Below are positions 1-9,254 of a stretch of 64,000 nt of DNA, piece after piece; position 1 is the stretch's first letter, and each line of letters starts with the position of its first letter. The position numbers and the translations under genes are program-made. The notes beneath the pieces are model-generated. The model searched no databases, was not told the origin of the DNA, and saw only the letters and a list, made by a program, of their open reading frames with translations. Origin of the DNA: Ampelomyces quisqualis (lineage: Eukaryota > Ascomycota > Dothideomycetes > Pleosporales > Phaeosphaeriaceae); NCBI GenBank assembly GCA_018398575.1, contig JAGTXZ010000014.1:248001-312000 (forward strand), given 5' to 3'.

Positions 1-1091
1 ATATTCATCGACACCATGGGATATGCCTTTTCGCTCGCGCTGTCCTCATGGTTCTTCCCGAGCGTACCAACAGGCGCCTACGTCCACTATCCCACCATTT
101 CGACCGACATGCTCGACTCGCTGGAGGCAGGGGGACAGGGTGTCAATGCAGGTGCAGGAGAGGGATATCGGGGTACGGTGAAGAAAAAGTACTGGCAGCT
201 GTTCGCACAACTCTACAGCAAGGTTGGCAGCACCATCGACGTGGTCATGACAAATTCAACCTGGACACAGCGCCACATCCAATCACTCTGGAGCGCAAAT
301 CGCGATGCTCAAACCGCGCTAGTAAACAAGGACATCAACGTCGTGTTCCCTCCAGTCGCAGTTGAAGACGTGACCGAAGCTGTTCAAGTCTCGGAAGCCA
401 GCGAAAAACGACGTGGTCCAGCACTGCTATACATCGCGCAATTCCGACCCGAAAAGAACCACCAGCTCATCCTTGAAGCCTTCGCATCATTCGTCCACTC
501 TCATCCCAAACTCACCGCCTACCCCGGCCAGACTCCCACACTCGTCTTGATAGGCTCTGTACGTGGCTCGCACGACGACGCCAAGCGCGTATACAATCTG
601 CGCCTCTTGGCCCACGAGCTCAAAGTTGATGAACACGTCGAGTTCCTCTGCGACGCGCCTTGGCCCTTGATGCTGGAGTGGATGGGCAAGGCAAGCGTTG
701 GCGTGAATGGCATGTGGAACGAGCACTTTGGTATCGGTGTCGTTGAGTACCAAGCTGCGGGTCTCATTTCAGTGGTGAATGATTCCGGAGGTCCGAAACT
801 CGATATCGTGGTCAAGGTTGATGGAAAACCTACTGGTATGTTCCCTGACCTTGCCCTGCTGACAAATGATGTATATTTGCTAACGAACATCAAGGGTTCC
901 ACGCTACCACGGCGCAGGAATATGCCGACGGTTTCCATAAAGCGCTCTCGCTGTCATCACAGGAAACGCTGGCGATGCGGCATAGAGCGCGTAAGTCGGC
1001 TGAGCGCTTTACAGATCGCGGGTTTGCGGAGAAGTGGCTCGCGAACATGGAGAAGCTAGTCGCTCTCCAAACTGCGCGGAGGAACAATTGA
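1..1091 (+). CDS. ALG11: GDP-Man:Man3GlcNAc2-PP-dolichol alpha-1,2-mannosyltransferase, 5' truncated by the window
   Basis: ALG11 adds the fourth and fifth mannoses (alpha-1,2) to the dolichol-linked N-glycan precursor on the cytosolic face of the ER. The open frame enters at base 1 with IFIDTMGYAF, a conserved stretch in this family, so the ATG at 16 is internal and the N-terminus lies outside the window. The GT4 retaining-glycosyltransferase signature is visible as an E-x7-E motif (EHFGIGVVE) followed by GGPKLDIV. An intron (836-894, GTATGT...CTAAC...AAG) must be removed; model join(<1..835,895..1091). After it the frame reads GFHATTAQEYADGFHKAL and ends in a TGA at 1089. The longer unspliced frame that reads through this intron is an artefact. 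Family assignment is firm; only the missing start limits it. Confidence 0.93.
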
Positions 1092-1221
1092 TCAAATGAG
1101 GTTGATTAACCTTACATAGACGCAAGCATTTATGATACCACACATGGCATTGGGCTGGGAAACGGCGCATTGAGAATCGAGACATCTTACACACCTGAAA
1201 TACATGCATGAAATAGAGTCC

Positions 1222-1518
1222 TTACATGGACTTTGCTATCATATCCTCATCTCTCTCGTCTAGTAGAATTGCGTGGCCAGAGAATTTGACTATGCTTCGA
1301 CCGGAAGTGTTAGGCAACATGAGGGTTAATTCCATATCGCGCGAATGAGTTTGTACGTGTCTTCGAAACCAGAAGTCGATCCCCTGTACGCATGAAGCCA
1401 AGCTGTTTACCTCCCAGTTGTGGGGAATGTGCACCTCGATTGTGTTCGGTGGAAAACTAGCCTTTCCAAAGTATTTCTCTGCTGGGGTAAGCATGTTCAC
1501 GATCACGTTGATCAGCAT
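1222..1518 (-). CDS. possible small hypothetical protein or terminal exon
   Basis: An open frame of 98 codons lies between ALG11 and RPP1. The last ~75 residues have a protein-like composition (PHNWEVNSLASCVQGIDFW, then a charged end DERDEDMIAKSM). A CCCAG acceptor-like site just inside the 5' end suggests that the first residues may be intronic and that a further exon lies in 1530-1640. I do not recognise the product. It could equally be a chance frame in the 3' region shared by two genes. Confidence 0.3.
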   Translation of the reverse strand: MLINVIVNMLTPAEKYFGKASFPPNTIEVHIPHNWEVNSLASCVQGIDFWFRRHVQTHSRDMELTLMLPNTSGRSIVKFSGHAILLDERDEDMIAKSM

Positions 1519-1767
1519 TCAACAATGCAACGCAGAATGTCGACTAGCAACAGCTGTCCAGGGTATTGCACTTTTCGAGTATTCCTTTGAACCTGTCATC
1601 CTATACACATCTCAAGACGCCGTCATTGTATTCTCCTAGATGATCCGTATGCATGGCATGTTACGGAAAGGTCGTGAACGATCTGCCCCAGCAGTGGGAG
1701 TATGCCGCTGATTCCTTTTGGACACCCCGAGTAAGACAAGTGTGGAAGAAGAAACGAAACAGGGCGC

Positions 1768-2271
1768 TTAGTCGAAGAGACCGAAGCCCATGTCGTCGTC
1801 TGACTCCTCTTTCTCTGTGCGATATGTGTTAGCCTCGATTGTACGCTGGCTTGATGGGTGAGAAGACGTACCCTCCTCCTTCGCCTCTTCTGCTGGCGCA
1901 GCATCACCGCCAGCTGCGGCACCGCCAGCAGCGCCGGCCGCTGGTGCAGCAGCAGCGCCGCCGCCTGAGCCGACGTTCAGGAGCAAGTCCTTGATATCCT
2001 TGCCCTCTAGAGCCTGCCCATATTATCAGAACCATTTTTCGCATTCAATATCGTTCCGGCGTGCGCACCTTGGCGAAGATACTTGTCCAGATGGGCTCGA
2101 CTTCCTCGATGTTTGCGGCCTTGATCAGCGACTGGAGCTTGTCGGCCTGACATTTGTTAGTGAATTGTCCTGCATGCGCGATTGCAGCTCGGATATCCGT
2201 ACAGTGATATCGACACCGTCATCTGCAAGGATGAGGGCGGCGTATGAGGTTGCGAGCTCAGAGGTAGACAT
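1768..2271 (-). CDS. RPP1: 60S acidic ribosomal protein P1
   Basis: This is a component of the ribosomal stalk, which recruits and activates translation GTPases on the 60S subunit. Model: complement(join(1768..1814,1872..2013,2069..2146,2203..2271)), 111 aa, the usual P1 length. Exon 1 gives the conserved start MSTSELATSYAALILADDG, exon 2 the helical dimerisation core (KLQSLIKAANIEEVEPIW), exon 3 the Ala/Gly/Pro-rich hinge, and exon 4 the C-terminal tail EESDDDMGFGLFD that binds elongation factors. Three introns of 55-57 nt in a 336-nt gene is intron-dense. It is transcribed divergently from the DUF2408 gene, 350 bp away. P1 rather than P2 is indicated by the N-terminal sequence. Confidence 0.96.
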
Positions 2272-2621
2272 TGTGACGTTGGTCGTGACGAGTGTCGTGT
2301 GTGTTGACTGGAGAGATTCGCAATGTAGAATACGATATGGTGGGATGTCCGCGATGGTGCGTAGGCCAAAATCCAAGCGAAGACGCTAGCTGGTCGTGGC
2401 TTAGACTGGCGGCTAAGTGCAGGGTTGCGATTGCCCCTTCCAAGACAGCGGTGACGATAGCGATAGGCCGAGCGTTGACGTCCTTCCCCGCTATGCTCTC
2501 TTGGCGACTACCGTGATCGATTGCCCGCCTCTCAAGGCCCAGGTTTTGACAACCTTCGTATCGACTGTACCACCGCTCAGACACGCGCCTGTAAGTCGCC
2601 GATCAATTCCTGCAGCCGATC
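2272..2621. promoter_or_regulatory. shared intergenic promoter of RPP1 and the DUF2408 gene
   Basis: 350 bp separate the two start codons, which point away from each other, so both promoters must lie here. I saw no clear TATA box. GC content is moderate and no gene is visible inside. Confidence 0.5.
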
Positions 2622-4411
2622 ATGACGGACTCGCCATTGCCACGGATACCGCTGGATCCGAAGGAGCAGCCGATACTCGACAAGCTGCAGTCGATACGGA
2701 CCGAGCTGGAATTGCTGAAGCGTGACCGTTCAACCTATGTCAAGAGTCAGGATGTCTTGAAGCTATACGACCAAGTCATTGAGCAGGTCATCATACTGAA
2801 TGAGATTCGAGAAACGAAACGTCTAGAGCAGAACAAGGGTACATCGCCGCAGCCATATGTTCAAATATCGTCCATGTCGCTAACGTTGCGACAGTCGATT
2901 ACATGCTCGACGACTGTTTCCAACTCATCTCACTGGCCTATTTGACCGTTGGCAAGAATTATGAACCTCCAGCAGTGTACGATAATTTCACACAGCTGAG
3001 CCACTGACTGATGTGCTGACACGATCTCGTAGATATTCATACATCTCCACGATAAAAGTAGAAAATGTCAATCCATCGATATTCTCATGCTGAAATTGTG
3101 CAGCGTCTACTGGATCACCTGAAAGAGGCCATGTTCTACTCGCAAAAGGATCTCGAAGCACTCGCAAAGAATCTTGCCGACTGCCGGCGCTACGTTGAGA
3201 GAGGAAGAGAGCAGTACAGTCCGCACCTGCTGACCCTACTCGAGGCCCGTATCGACGTGTGCGAGGAGATTCTAGCAGATCTTCAACTCAATCTCTCCCA
3301 GTTGACACCAGAACTGACACCTAAATGGGAGAAACTGGTATCTCTCTTGAGATCCCTGGCGGGTTGCAACGCTAGGTCAAAAGCAAGTTGCATGCAACCT
3401 GTTCTCTAAACATACGTTGACAGCGAAACAGTTTCCCAACGATGAAGTCGACGAGTACAACAATGAACTCGTGCAAGTTCAAGAAGAGCTGAAAGAGCAC
3501 GGTATCCTTGCGTATGAAGCGACTGGATCCACTGAGGAGAAACTTGCCGAGATGGTGGACAAGATGCAGTTGATAGCTGCGAACCCGGAACCAGCGCCAA
3601 CTGCGAAGACATTGATTGGCACCCTATTACGGCGGAATCTTCTTTGGGTGACTCTGATCAAGTCCAAGTACAGCACACTCTACTCAGCAAAAGATCGGGG
3701 CTGACACATCCTCAGGCAAGGACGTATCGCGCCCGCATTTCAGGACACCTATGACAAGCTTCTTGCTATCCGAAACAAGCTCGAGAAGCTCACCTTGACA
3801 CAGGCATGGTCCCTGCGCGAGACTGATCTTTGGGACTATCAACGTCAGCTCGATCGCGTTGATGAGGCGCGTGTCGATGGCAACTTCTTCGATGCTGTGG
3901 GGAGGCCAGCGGAGATTTACGAGCAGAGGGTAGGTTGTGCCTAGATTTACATGCTTGCAACCAAACTGACCAAGCGCAGACGCTTCTCTATCTTCTGCGG
4001 AAGAGCTACGCTCTCATCTACCAACTAATTTTAACGTCCGAACCGGTCTCTGAAGCTCTACTGCCTATCTACAACCAACTCACAACGCTACGGAAATGTC
4101 TACAGGAGGTGAAGAAGCTTGGTGGCGTGTCTTCACCACGAGAACTGTATCCATACAGCATGAAGGTGCGTGACCTGAATCTTTCCATAGTTTTCTTGAC
4201 TAACAGACCGAAGTTAAATTCCATCGACAACATGCGCAAGGACGGTAAATTCATGATCGGTGACGAGATCCCGGACGGACAAGGTCGCGTGACGCAACTC
4301 CTCGAAGAATGTTTCGACCTTGCTTATGAGCTACGAAGCGATGCTGAAAGCGACAGCTCGGCTGATGCGACCCCTCAGAGTGAAACGCCTAATGACACAG
4401 TGGCTGCTTGA
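2622..4411 (+). CDS. UPF0662 / DUF2408 family protein
   Basis: This is an orthologue of the fungal UPF0662 family (S. pombe C30C2.08 type); the molecular function is unknown. Model: join(2622..2838,2895..2976,3033..3057,3104..3382,3432..3661,3716..3929,3980..4165,4214..4411), 476 aa, seven introns. The N-terminus is MTDSPLPRIPLDPKEQPIL. The protein is largely helical with two related halves: KRLLDHLKEAMFYSQKDLE...YSPHLLTLLEAR...LTPKWEKLVSLLRSL, and GRIAPAFQDTYDKLL...LTQAWSLRETDL...VDGNFF. The C-terminal part carries RTLLYLLRKSYALIY, SSPRELYPYSMK and VDGKF-like repeats. Exon 3 is a 25-nt microexon. Intron 4 uses a GC donor. The family's reading frame is preserved only with this splice pattern, so I regard the gene as intact. 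Confidence 0.88.
3383..3431 (+). other. GC-AG intron in the DUF2408 gene
   Basis: The donor is GCAAGT, the typical form for GC introns, and the acceptor is ACAG at 3431. Only this choice joins ...NARSK to FPNDEV in frame, a junction the family conserves. The alternative GT donor at 3376 would lose or shift these residues. Confidence 0.75.
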
Positions 4412-4552
4412 TCTTGTGCAGACGAGGCAGCTTTGGAGCCGGCGTTATCTTGTAAATTTACGCGTTGGTCACTGGTCCTGTGCAATTGCTCGCACTTCTG
4501 GGTTGGCCGCGCTGTCTTTTCGACCTGTAACTTATATTACATCTAGTGCCTC

Positions 4553-5145
4553 CTAATCGATCTGTATCTGATTGAGCTGCTCCAGTTCGGTTTCCGGGGG
4601 TGTGAGTCTTGGACCATCTGCGTCCTTGAAAGTGAGGTGGCTCCCATACGAAATGCAGAGCTCCTCGCCAGCTTCAATGTTTCTCCAAGCTCGATAAGTG
4701 ATTATCAACCGACTCTCATCTCGTTCCCAGACAACGTTTTGATCTTGAGTCGAATGGTTGAACATGGAACCGAGTCCAAAAACAACTGCCTGGGCAGGCT
4801 TCTTGTCTCCGGTGTTGTCAACGCATGGCCAGTTGCTACACACATATTAGCCAGGCCACCTACACGATATCGTCTAACCTACTACGTATAGTGATACAGT
4901 GAAGTTTTCGATACATGCTCTCTATTCTCATCTAGACCAAGTATCAAAACTGGGCAGACATCAAGAATAGTCTTTGCAGGAATATCGCTTGTGGCAAAAA
5001 CGCCACGACCTGGTGATGTTCAGTTGGATCGCCTCGACGAATTCAGGACGATCACCAATGTTCAACCTTTCGGTGTATTAATCCTGATTTCTAAATCAGA
5101 ACATCGGTGTAGCGATATGCTTGGCTTCTCTATATGTATTCCCAT
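4553..5145 (-). CDS. small SET-domain protein
   Basis: Model: complement(join(4553..4835,4886..5009,5067..5145)), 161 aa, introns of 50 and 57 nt. The split SET fold is visible: the N-terminal strand motif KGRGVFATSDIPAKTIL reconstituted across intron 1, then GLGSMFNHSTQDQNVVW with the NHS cofactor/active-site motif, and GEELCISYG with the catalytic Tyr region. SET proteins are usually lysine methyltransferases using S-adenosylmethionine. This one is nearly a bare SET domain, with no pre-SET, visible post-SET cysteine cluster or MYND finger. The substrate cannot be inferred. It is convergent with the DUF2408 gene and its start lies 133 bp from the TRAPPC13 start. The start at 5145 is chosen because it gives an in-frame junction into GRGVF. 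Confidence 0.8.
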
Positions 5146-5278
5146 GTTGGCGTATGCACAGATGATTAGTCCAGGCAGGGTTTTTGCCCGAGTCGAAGCG
5201 CGCACGGACTAGCTGATTCAAAGCGCGGGGCGGCTTCGAGCTCCCGTCAAGCTTCGCGATCTCATCATTCCCGCGGAC
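5146..5278. promoter_or_regulatory. 133-bp divergent promoter, SET gene and TRAPPC13
   Basis: The two start codons face away from each other across 133 bp, so transcription start elements are shared or overlapping. No specific site was recognised. Confidence 0.45.
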
Positions 5279-6693
5279 ATGGCTCACCAGCGAAATCAGC
5301 CCTCCATGGGCGACTCACTCAAGACACCACACTCGGTGAGCTTGAAGGTGCTGCGGTAAGTTGTGCCCTCTAATGCCATATCATTCTCGACTCTCCTCAT
5401 CCTGGTGTTCTGTGCAAATCCGGTGGCTTCCACAAACACCACGAGCTCCGCAACGGCCGCTGGATGCATTTCAACTGCGTCGTGTTCAACATATCTACAT
5501 TCACGTCGCAATACTGACTTGCAACCCAGACTTTCCCGACCATCTCTGGCCACGCAGTACCGGCTTCCTCATTCACAAGACCTAGGCATCTCTCCCAAGG
5601 CGTCTCTGGCCTATTCGTCGCAGGACGCCACGAACAGCCAGTTCCTCCTCAGCCCTGTACTCAATCTTCCCGAGGCTTTCGGAAGTGCTTATGTTGGTGA
5701 GACGTTCTCGTGTACACTATGCGCCAACAACGAGCTCGATTTGTCGGACACATCCAGAGCGGTCAGTGGTGTGAGGATACAAGGAGACATGCAGACACCC
5801 ACGAACCCTACTGGCGTGCCTCTGGTCCTCACGGGAGCTCTTGATAACAAAGAAGAAATCGTGTTGCCTGCGCCAGGTGAATCGCTGCAGCGTATCTTGC
5901 AATTTGAATTGAAGGAAGAGGGTAACCACGTACTTGCCGTCACAGTCACATACACGGAGACGGCGCTGGGCGAGGGCAAAGCCGCGAGTGGTCGTGTTCG
6001 AACGTTCCGCAAGCTGTACCAGTTTGTCGCGCAACAACTGCTCAGCGTCAGGACCAAAGCAGGCGAGTTGACCCGACAGAGCGGACCGCCCAGGTATCTG
6101 CTTGAGGCACAGTTGGAGAACATGGGCGAGGCTGCGGTCTGTCTAGAGGTGCGTAATTTGTGCCGCCATCCCTGGACTCCACCCCATGATTACCCGTACC
6201 GGTGCAGTGTGTCGTACATTTCATCAATATGCGACAGTGGCGCATCGTGGCTATTTCCTTGAGTACAACCTTTTGAACTAGTCACAGTGAGCGTTGCACT
6301 CATGCAATATGGATACCATCTCAAATGGTTGGGACATTGCCTCACCGGTCCGACGGCCACAATGTCCACAAATTGAGGTTTCGAGGCCTGGCTAATTCCA
6401 CACAGACGGTCAATGTCAATCCGAAACCTGCACTCCGATCGACATCCTTGAACTGGGATGCACATGCACAAGGGGGAACAGATCAGCATCGTGCGCCCAT
6501 ACTAGGTCCCAGTGATGTTTTCCAGGTTGCCTTCATTCTAGACCAAGAGAATGGCACCGAGCAGCCAGACTCTGAGGATGCAGGTTCGGTTGCAGACAAC
6601 AAAAGGCTTCTTGGGCAGCTCGTCATCCAATGGCGAGGCGCACTGGGCGATCGCGGATCCCTGAGCACCGGATGGCTTACGTGTCGACGATGA
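5279..6693 (+). CDS. TRAPPC13: trafficking protein particle complex subunit 13 (DUF974)
   Basis: This is a subunit of the TRAPP complex, which acts as a Rab guanine-nucleotide exchange factor in Golgi and autophagy traffic. Model: join(5279..5355,5530..6148,6406..6693), 327 aa. Family landmarks in order: HSVSLKVLRLSRPSLA at the N-terminus formed across intron 1, the beta-rich middle with YVGETFSCTLCANNEL and GVRIQGDMQTPT, VRTFRKLYQF, then PALRSTSLNWD and the C-terminal GDRGSLSTGWLTCRR. The introns are long for this locus (174 and 257 nt). The second is inferred from the in-frame junction CLE|TVNVNPKP and is less certain than the first. The start gives the conserved LKTPHSV context shortly after. 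Confidence 0.85.
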
Positions 6694-7593
6694 AGGCTCG
6701 AACGGCCGCTTCTCGTGCCAGAATGAGAACCGGTACGACCATTTTGTTCCGCACCTGATTAACGATGGTCAGCCTGCGCATGTGTCATGGACGGGTGATG
6801 CCGCTCAATCGGAACGCTCTCCGAATAATGACACCACCTGGCACCATCAAGTCTCAGCAAGTGATACGACTGATGGACCATGGTACGCAACAAAGTAGGT
6901 ACTTCCAGCCATTATTATTGCGCTCAACCAGATGCCAGCATCGTACAGGGCCTGGCCGAAGCCTTGGATTATGAACCACGGGGCTCTGCGGGACATTGCG
7001 CGGGGCGGTACCCTGGCTTGTTATGCTCAGGACCTCAGGTGGCCGAGTTGCGGGAATTTGCAGGGCCTTGATGCAATTGTGTCGATCAAAGACCAATGGA
7101 CGCAGATGGAAATCTCTCGCCATGCGCTCGACACGAACGCACTACCAGTAACTAGAGACAGAGAGATACACATGGCCATTGATCGCCAAAAAACAAGGTG
7201 CACTCTAGAATACTCCGCAAGCTCGAAAGGGTGGAACGACTTCTTGTAAGAGATAGATATGACCCAAAGAGGAAAACTAGGGATCCCAAAACGAATCTAC
7301 ATACCCGTAATTTGGTACAGCCGGTGAGAATATATGCATGTAGAGATGGAGGGGACCAATCTAACGAACAACCGAAGGGTCCCGCCAGATCGCCAGCGGT
7401 CTCATTTCATCTCGGCGCAAAAGCGGGATCGTCAGTCTTCAAGGGTTCGATACGTGGGCTTGGCGAGTTCTAATTTGTGCGTCACCGAGGTACGCAATAG
7501 GAGACGTGGAGGTGAAATCGGACGGCGTGCATATGGGACGATGAAGCGAACTTAGCGAAGGGTGTTGGATGTGCATGTCACATGTGCCATGCA
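6694..7593. other. intergenic, no gene seen
   Basis: This is the 3' flank of TRAPPC13 up to the hAT-like element. Only short frames without family resemblance are present. The last eight bases (7586-7593, GCCATGCA) are the left target duplication of the element. Confidence 0.6.
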
Positions 7594-8009
7594 GAGAGAT
7601 GGGTCGATACCGTAATCGAGCCCCCAAAAACTTGTTATTCCGTATCGTAGTAGAACATGTATTGATCTGATACTGTATACAGTATCGTAACGCTAACCAC
7701 AAATAGAAAACACAATCTGTTTACCCTAGCTAAAAAAGTACGTTGTCTATGAGTTATTTGTTGATATCTACCTCTTTATAACTTTCTTTTACCTTATCTG
7801 CTGCAAAACAAGTACAAAACGCATTGTAGAATAGATGTAGCAGTAGCTAGAGCAAGGTTACTCTGTACAAAAGTAAGAGAAACGTAGCAGCAAAGAACAG
7901 TCTGTGCGCAGCTTTGGATACAAGCCGTCGTATCCAAAATTTAGGAGCTTGTATACTCAGTATCGTATCGCAACTGTATCCAGTACTGTATACTAAGAGC
8001 CCATGTCTA
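7594..8009. mobile_element. non-autonomous hAT-like MITE, copy A (416 bp)
   Basis: The element is flanked by a perfect 8-bp target-site duplication GCCATGCA (7586-7593 and 8010-8017). The ends are inverted: GAGAGATGGG at the left, and the complement of CCCATGTCTA at the right, which reads TAGACATGGG. An 8-bp duplication and TAGNG-type ends are hallmarks of the hAT superfamily. The interior has no transposase and is rich in GATAC/GTATC-type repeats. A second, shorter copy lies at 43660-43934. Confidence 0.85.
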
Positions 8010-8017
8010 GCCATGCA

Positions 8018-9254
8018 GTAGCTCCAACGTTCAGTCCGGCAGGTCAGTACTCCTACAGACGGTGTGCAATGCAAGCCTCAAGATAGGAATTCATGTACAT
8101 GAGGAGAATGGGATGATGCATGTCATCTATTGTCAGCAGAACGCGCGGCGTGCCATAATGGCAAAGCCGCGACACTGCAGTTCCAAGTGCGAACCAGGAC
8201 CCGGGATGGTGTGTTGTGCATATGCATGGCATGCGGTATGTATGTACATACTACGGAGTACGGAGTACATAGTAAACTGTAGGACTCGGCTGTGCCTGTT
8301 GCGGCCACAGCCTGACACTTGACAGCGGCGTATCTGGCCATTTGTCAGTCCGCTGCCTGCTGTGCGTGTCTACAGTGTGTATAAATTGCTCACACACCAC
8401 CATGAGCATGGCTGCTGCGGGCTGGCGTCGACGCTCAAGGGGTTCCTTTTGGGCTGCACCCCTGTTTGTCGCAGAAACGCCGACCGGATGGGGAAAGCGC
8501 AGAGCCCGTGCCTTCCCAATCCATGCGGCATCCCTATGTTACCCCTGCCGATGAATGGATTACTCCGTACAGACTGTCAGACGGGCACCACGAGTGTTTG
8601 TGCGAAACCAACTTCGATGCCGCCACATTCCGAGGCTTCCCAGTCATGGCTGCTGTGTTCCTGGCTGGCTCCGGTGGCCTTTCTACGGCCCTCTTGCGAG
8701 CAGCGCAGGTCCGGCCAGCCACGACCCAATGCATGCAGCATGTGCGCAGCGTGCGCTAAACCCGCGATAGGGACTCTAGCCTCTAGCCAGCTGGGCTGCC
8801 GTGGCAGTCTTGGGAGCCCAGTCGGTTCATATCCATGACCCATGCTCATGCCCAGAGCTGCTGTTGCTGCTCGATTGTCTGCGGACCAACCCACGCTCTT
8901 AGAGTCTTCACACCACACCGCTCACCTTGTAGTACTGCGCGCGCGTCAGGCCAAGCCCTCCCGCTCCCATTTGCTTCACTCCCTACATACGCACACACAC
9001 ACATACGCATACACATACACATTGCACAGGCACGCCCGTGCAACCGCATTTCTCTCGTCGTCGCACAACGGGAGCCCTTCCCGCGCTTTAACCCTCCGCC
9101 TTGCACCCCGACACACAAGTAACCGTTGGAGCTGGCGTCCAATCCCCAATGACCTGAGCCACGACCCACTCGAGCCCTACCACGCCGTGACCGCACACCC
9201 GACACTCTTTAACAGCCACTGATCTTTTTGGATATCCTATGACCTAGCATCACC
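8018..9254. other. upstream region of the DENN gene
   Basis: Contains three copies of the TACTCCGTA motif: two overlapping ones in inverse orientation at 8252-8267 and one at 8561-8569. It also holds a CA-rich microsatellite near 8990-9030 and a C-rich stretch before the start codon. This is probably promoter and 5' UTR. Its open frames are compositional shadows. Confidence 0.5.
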
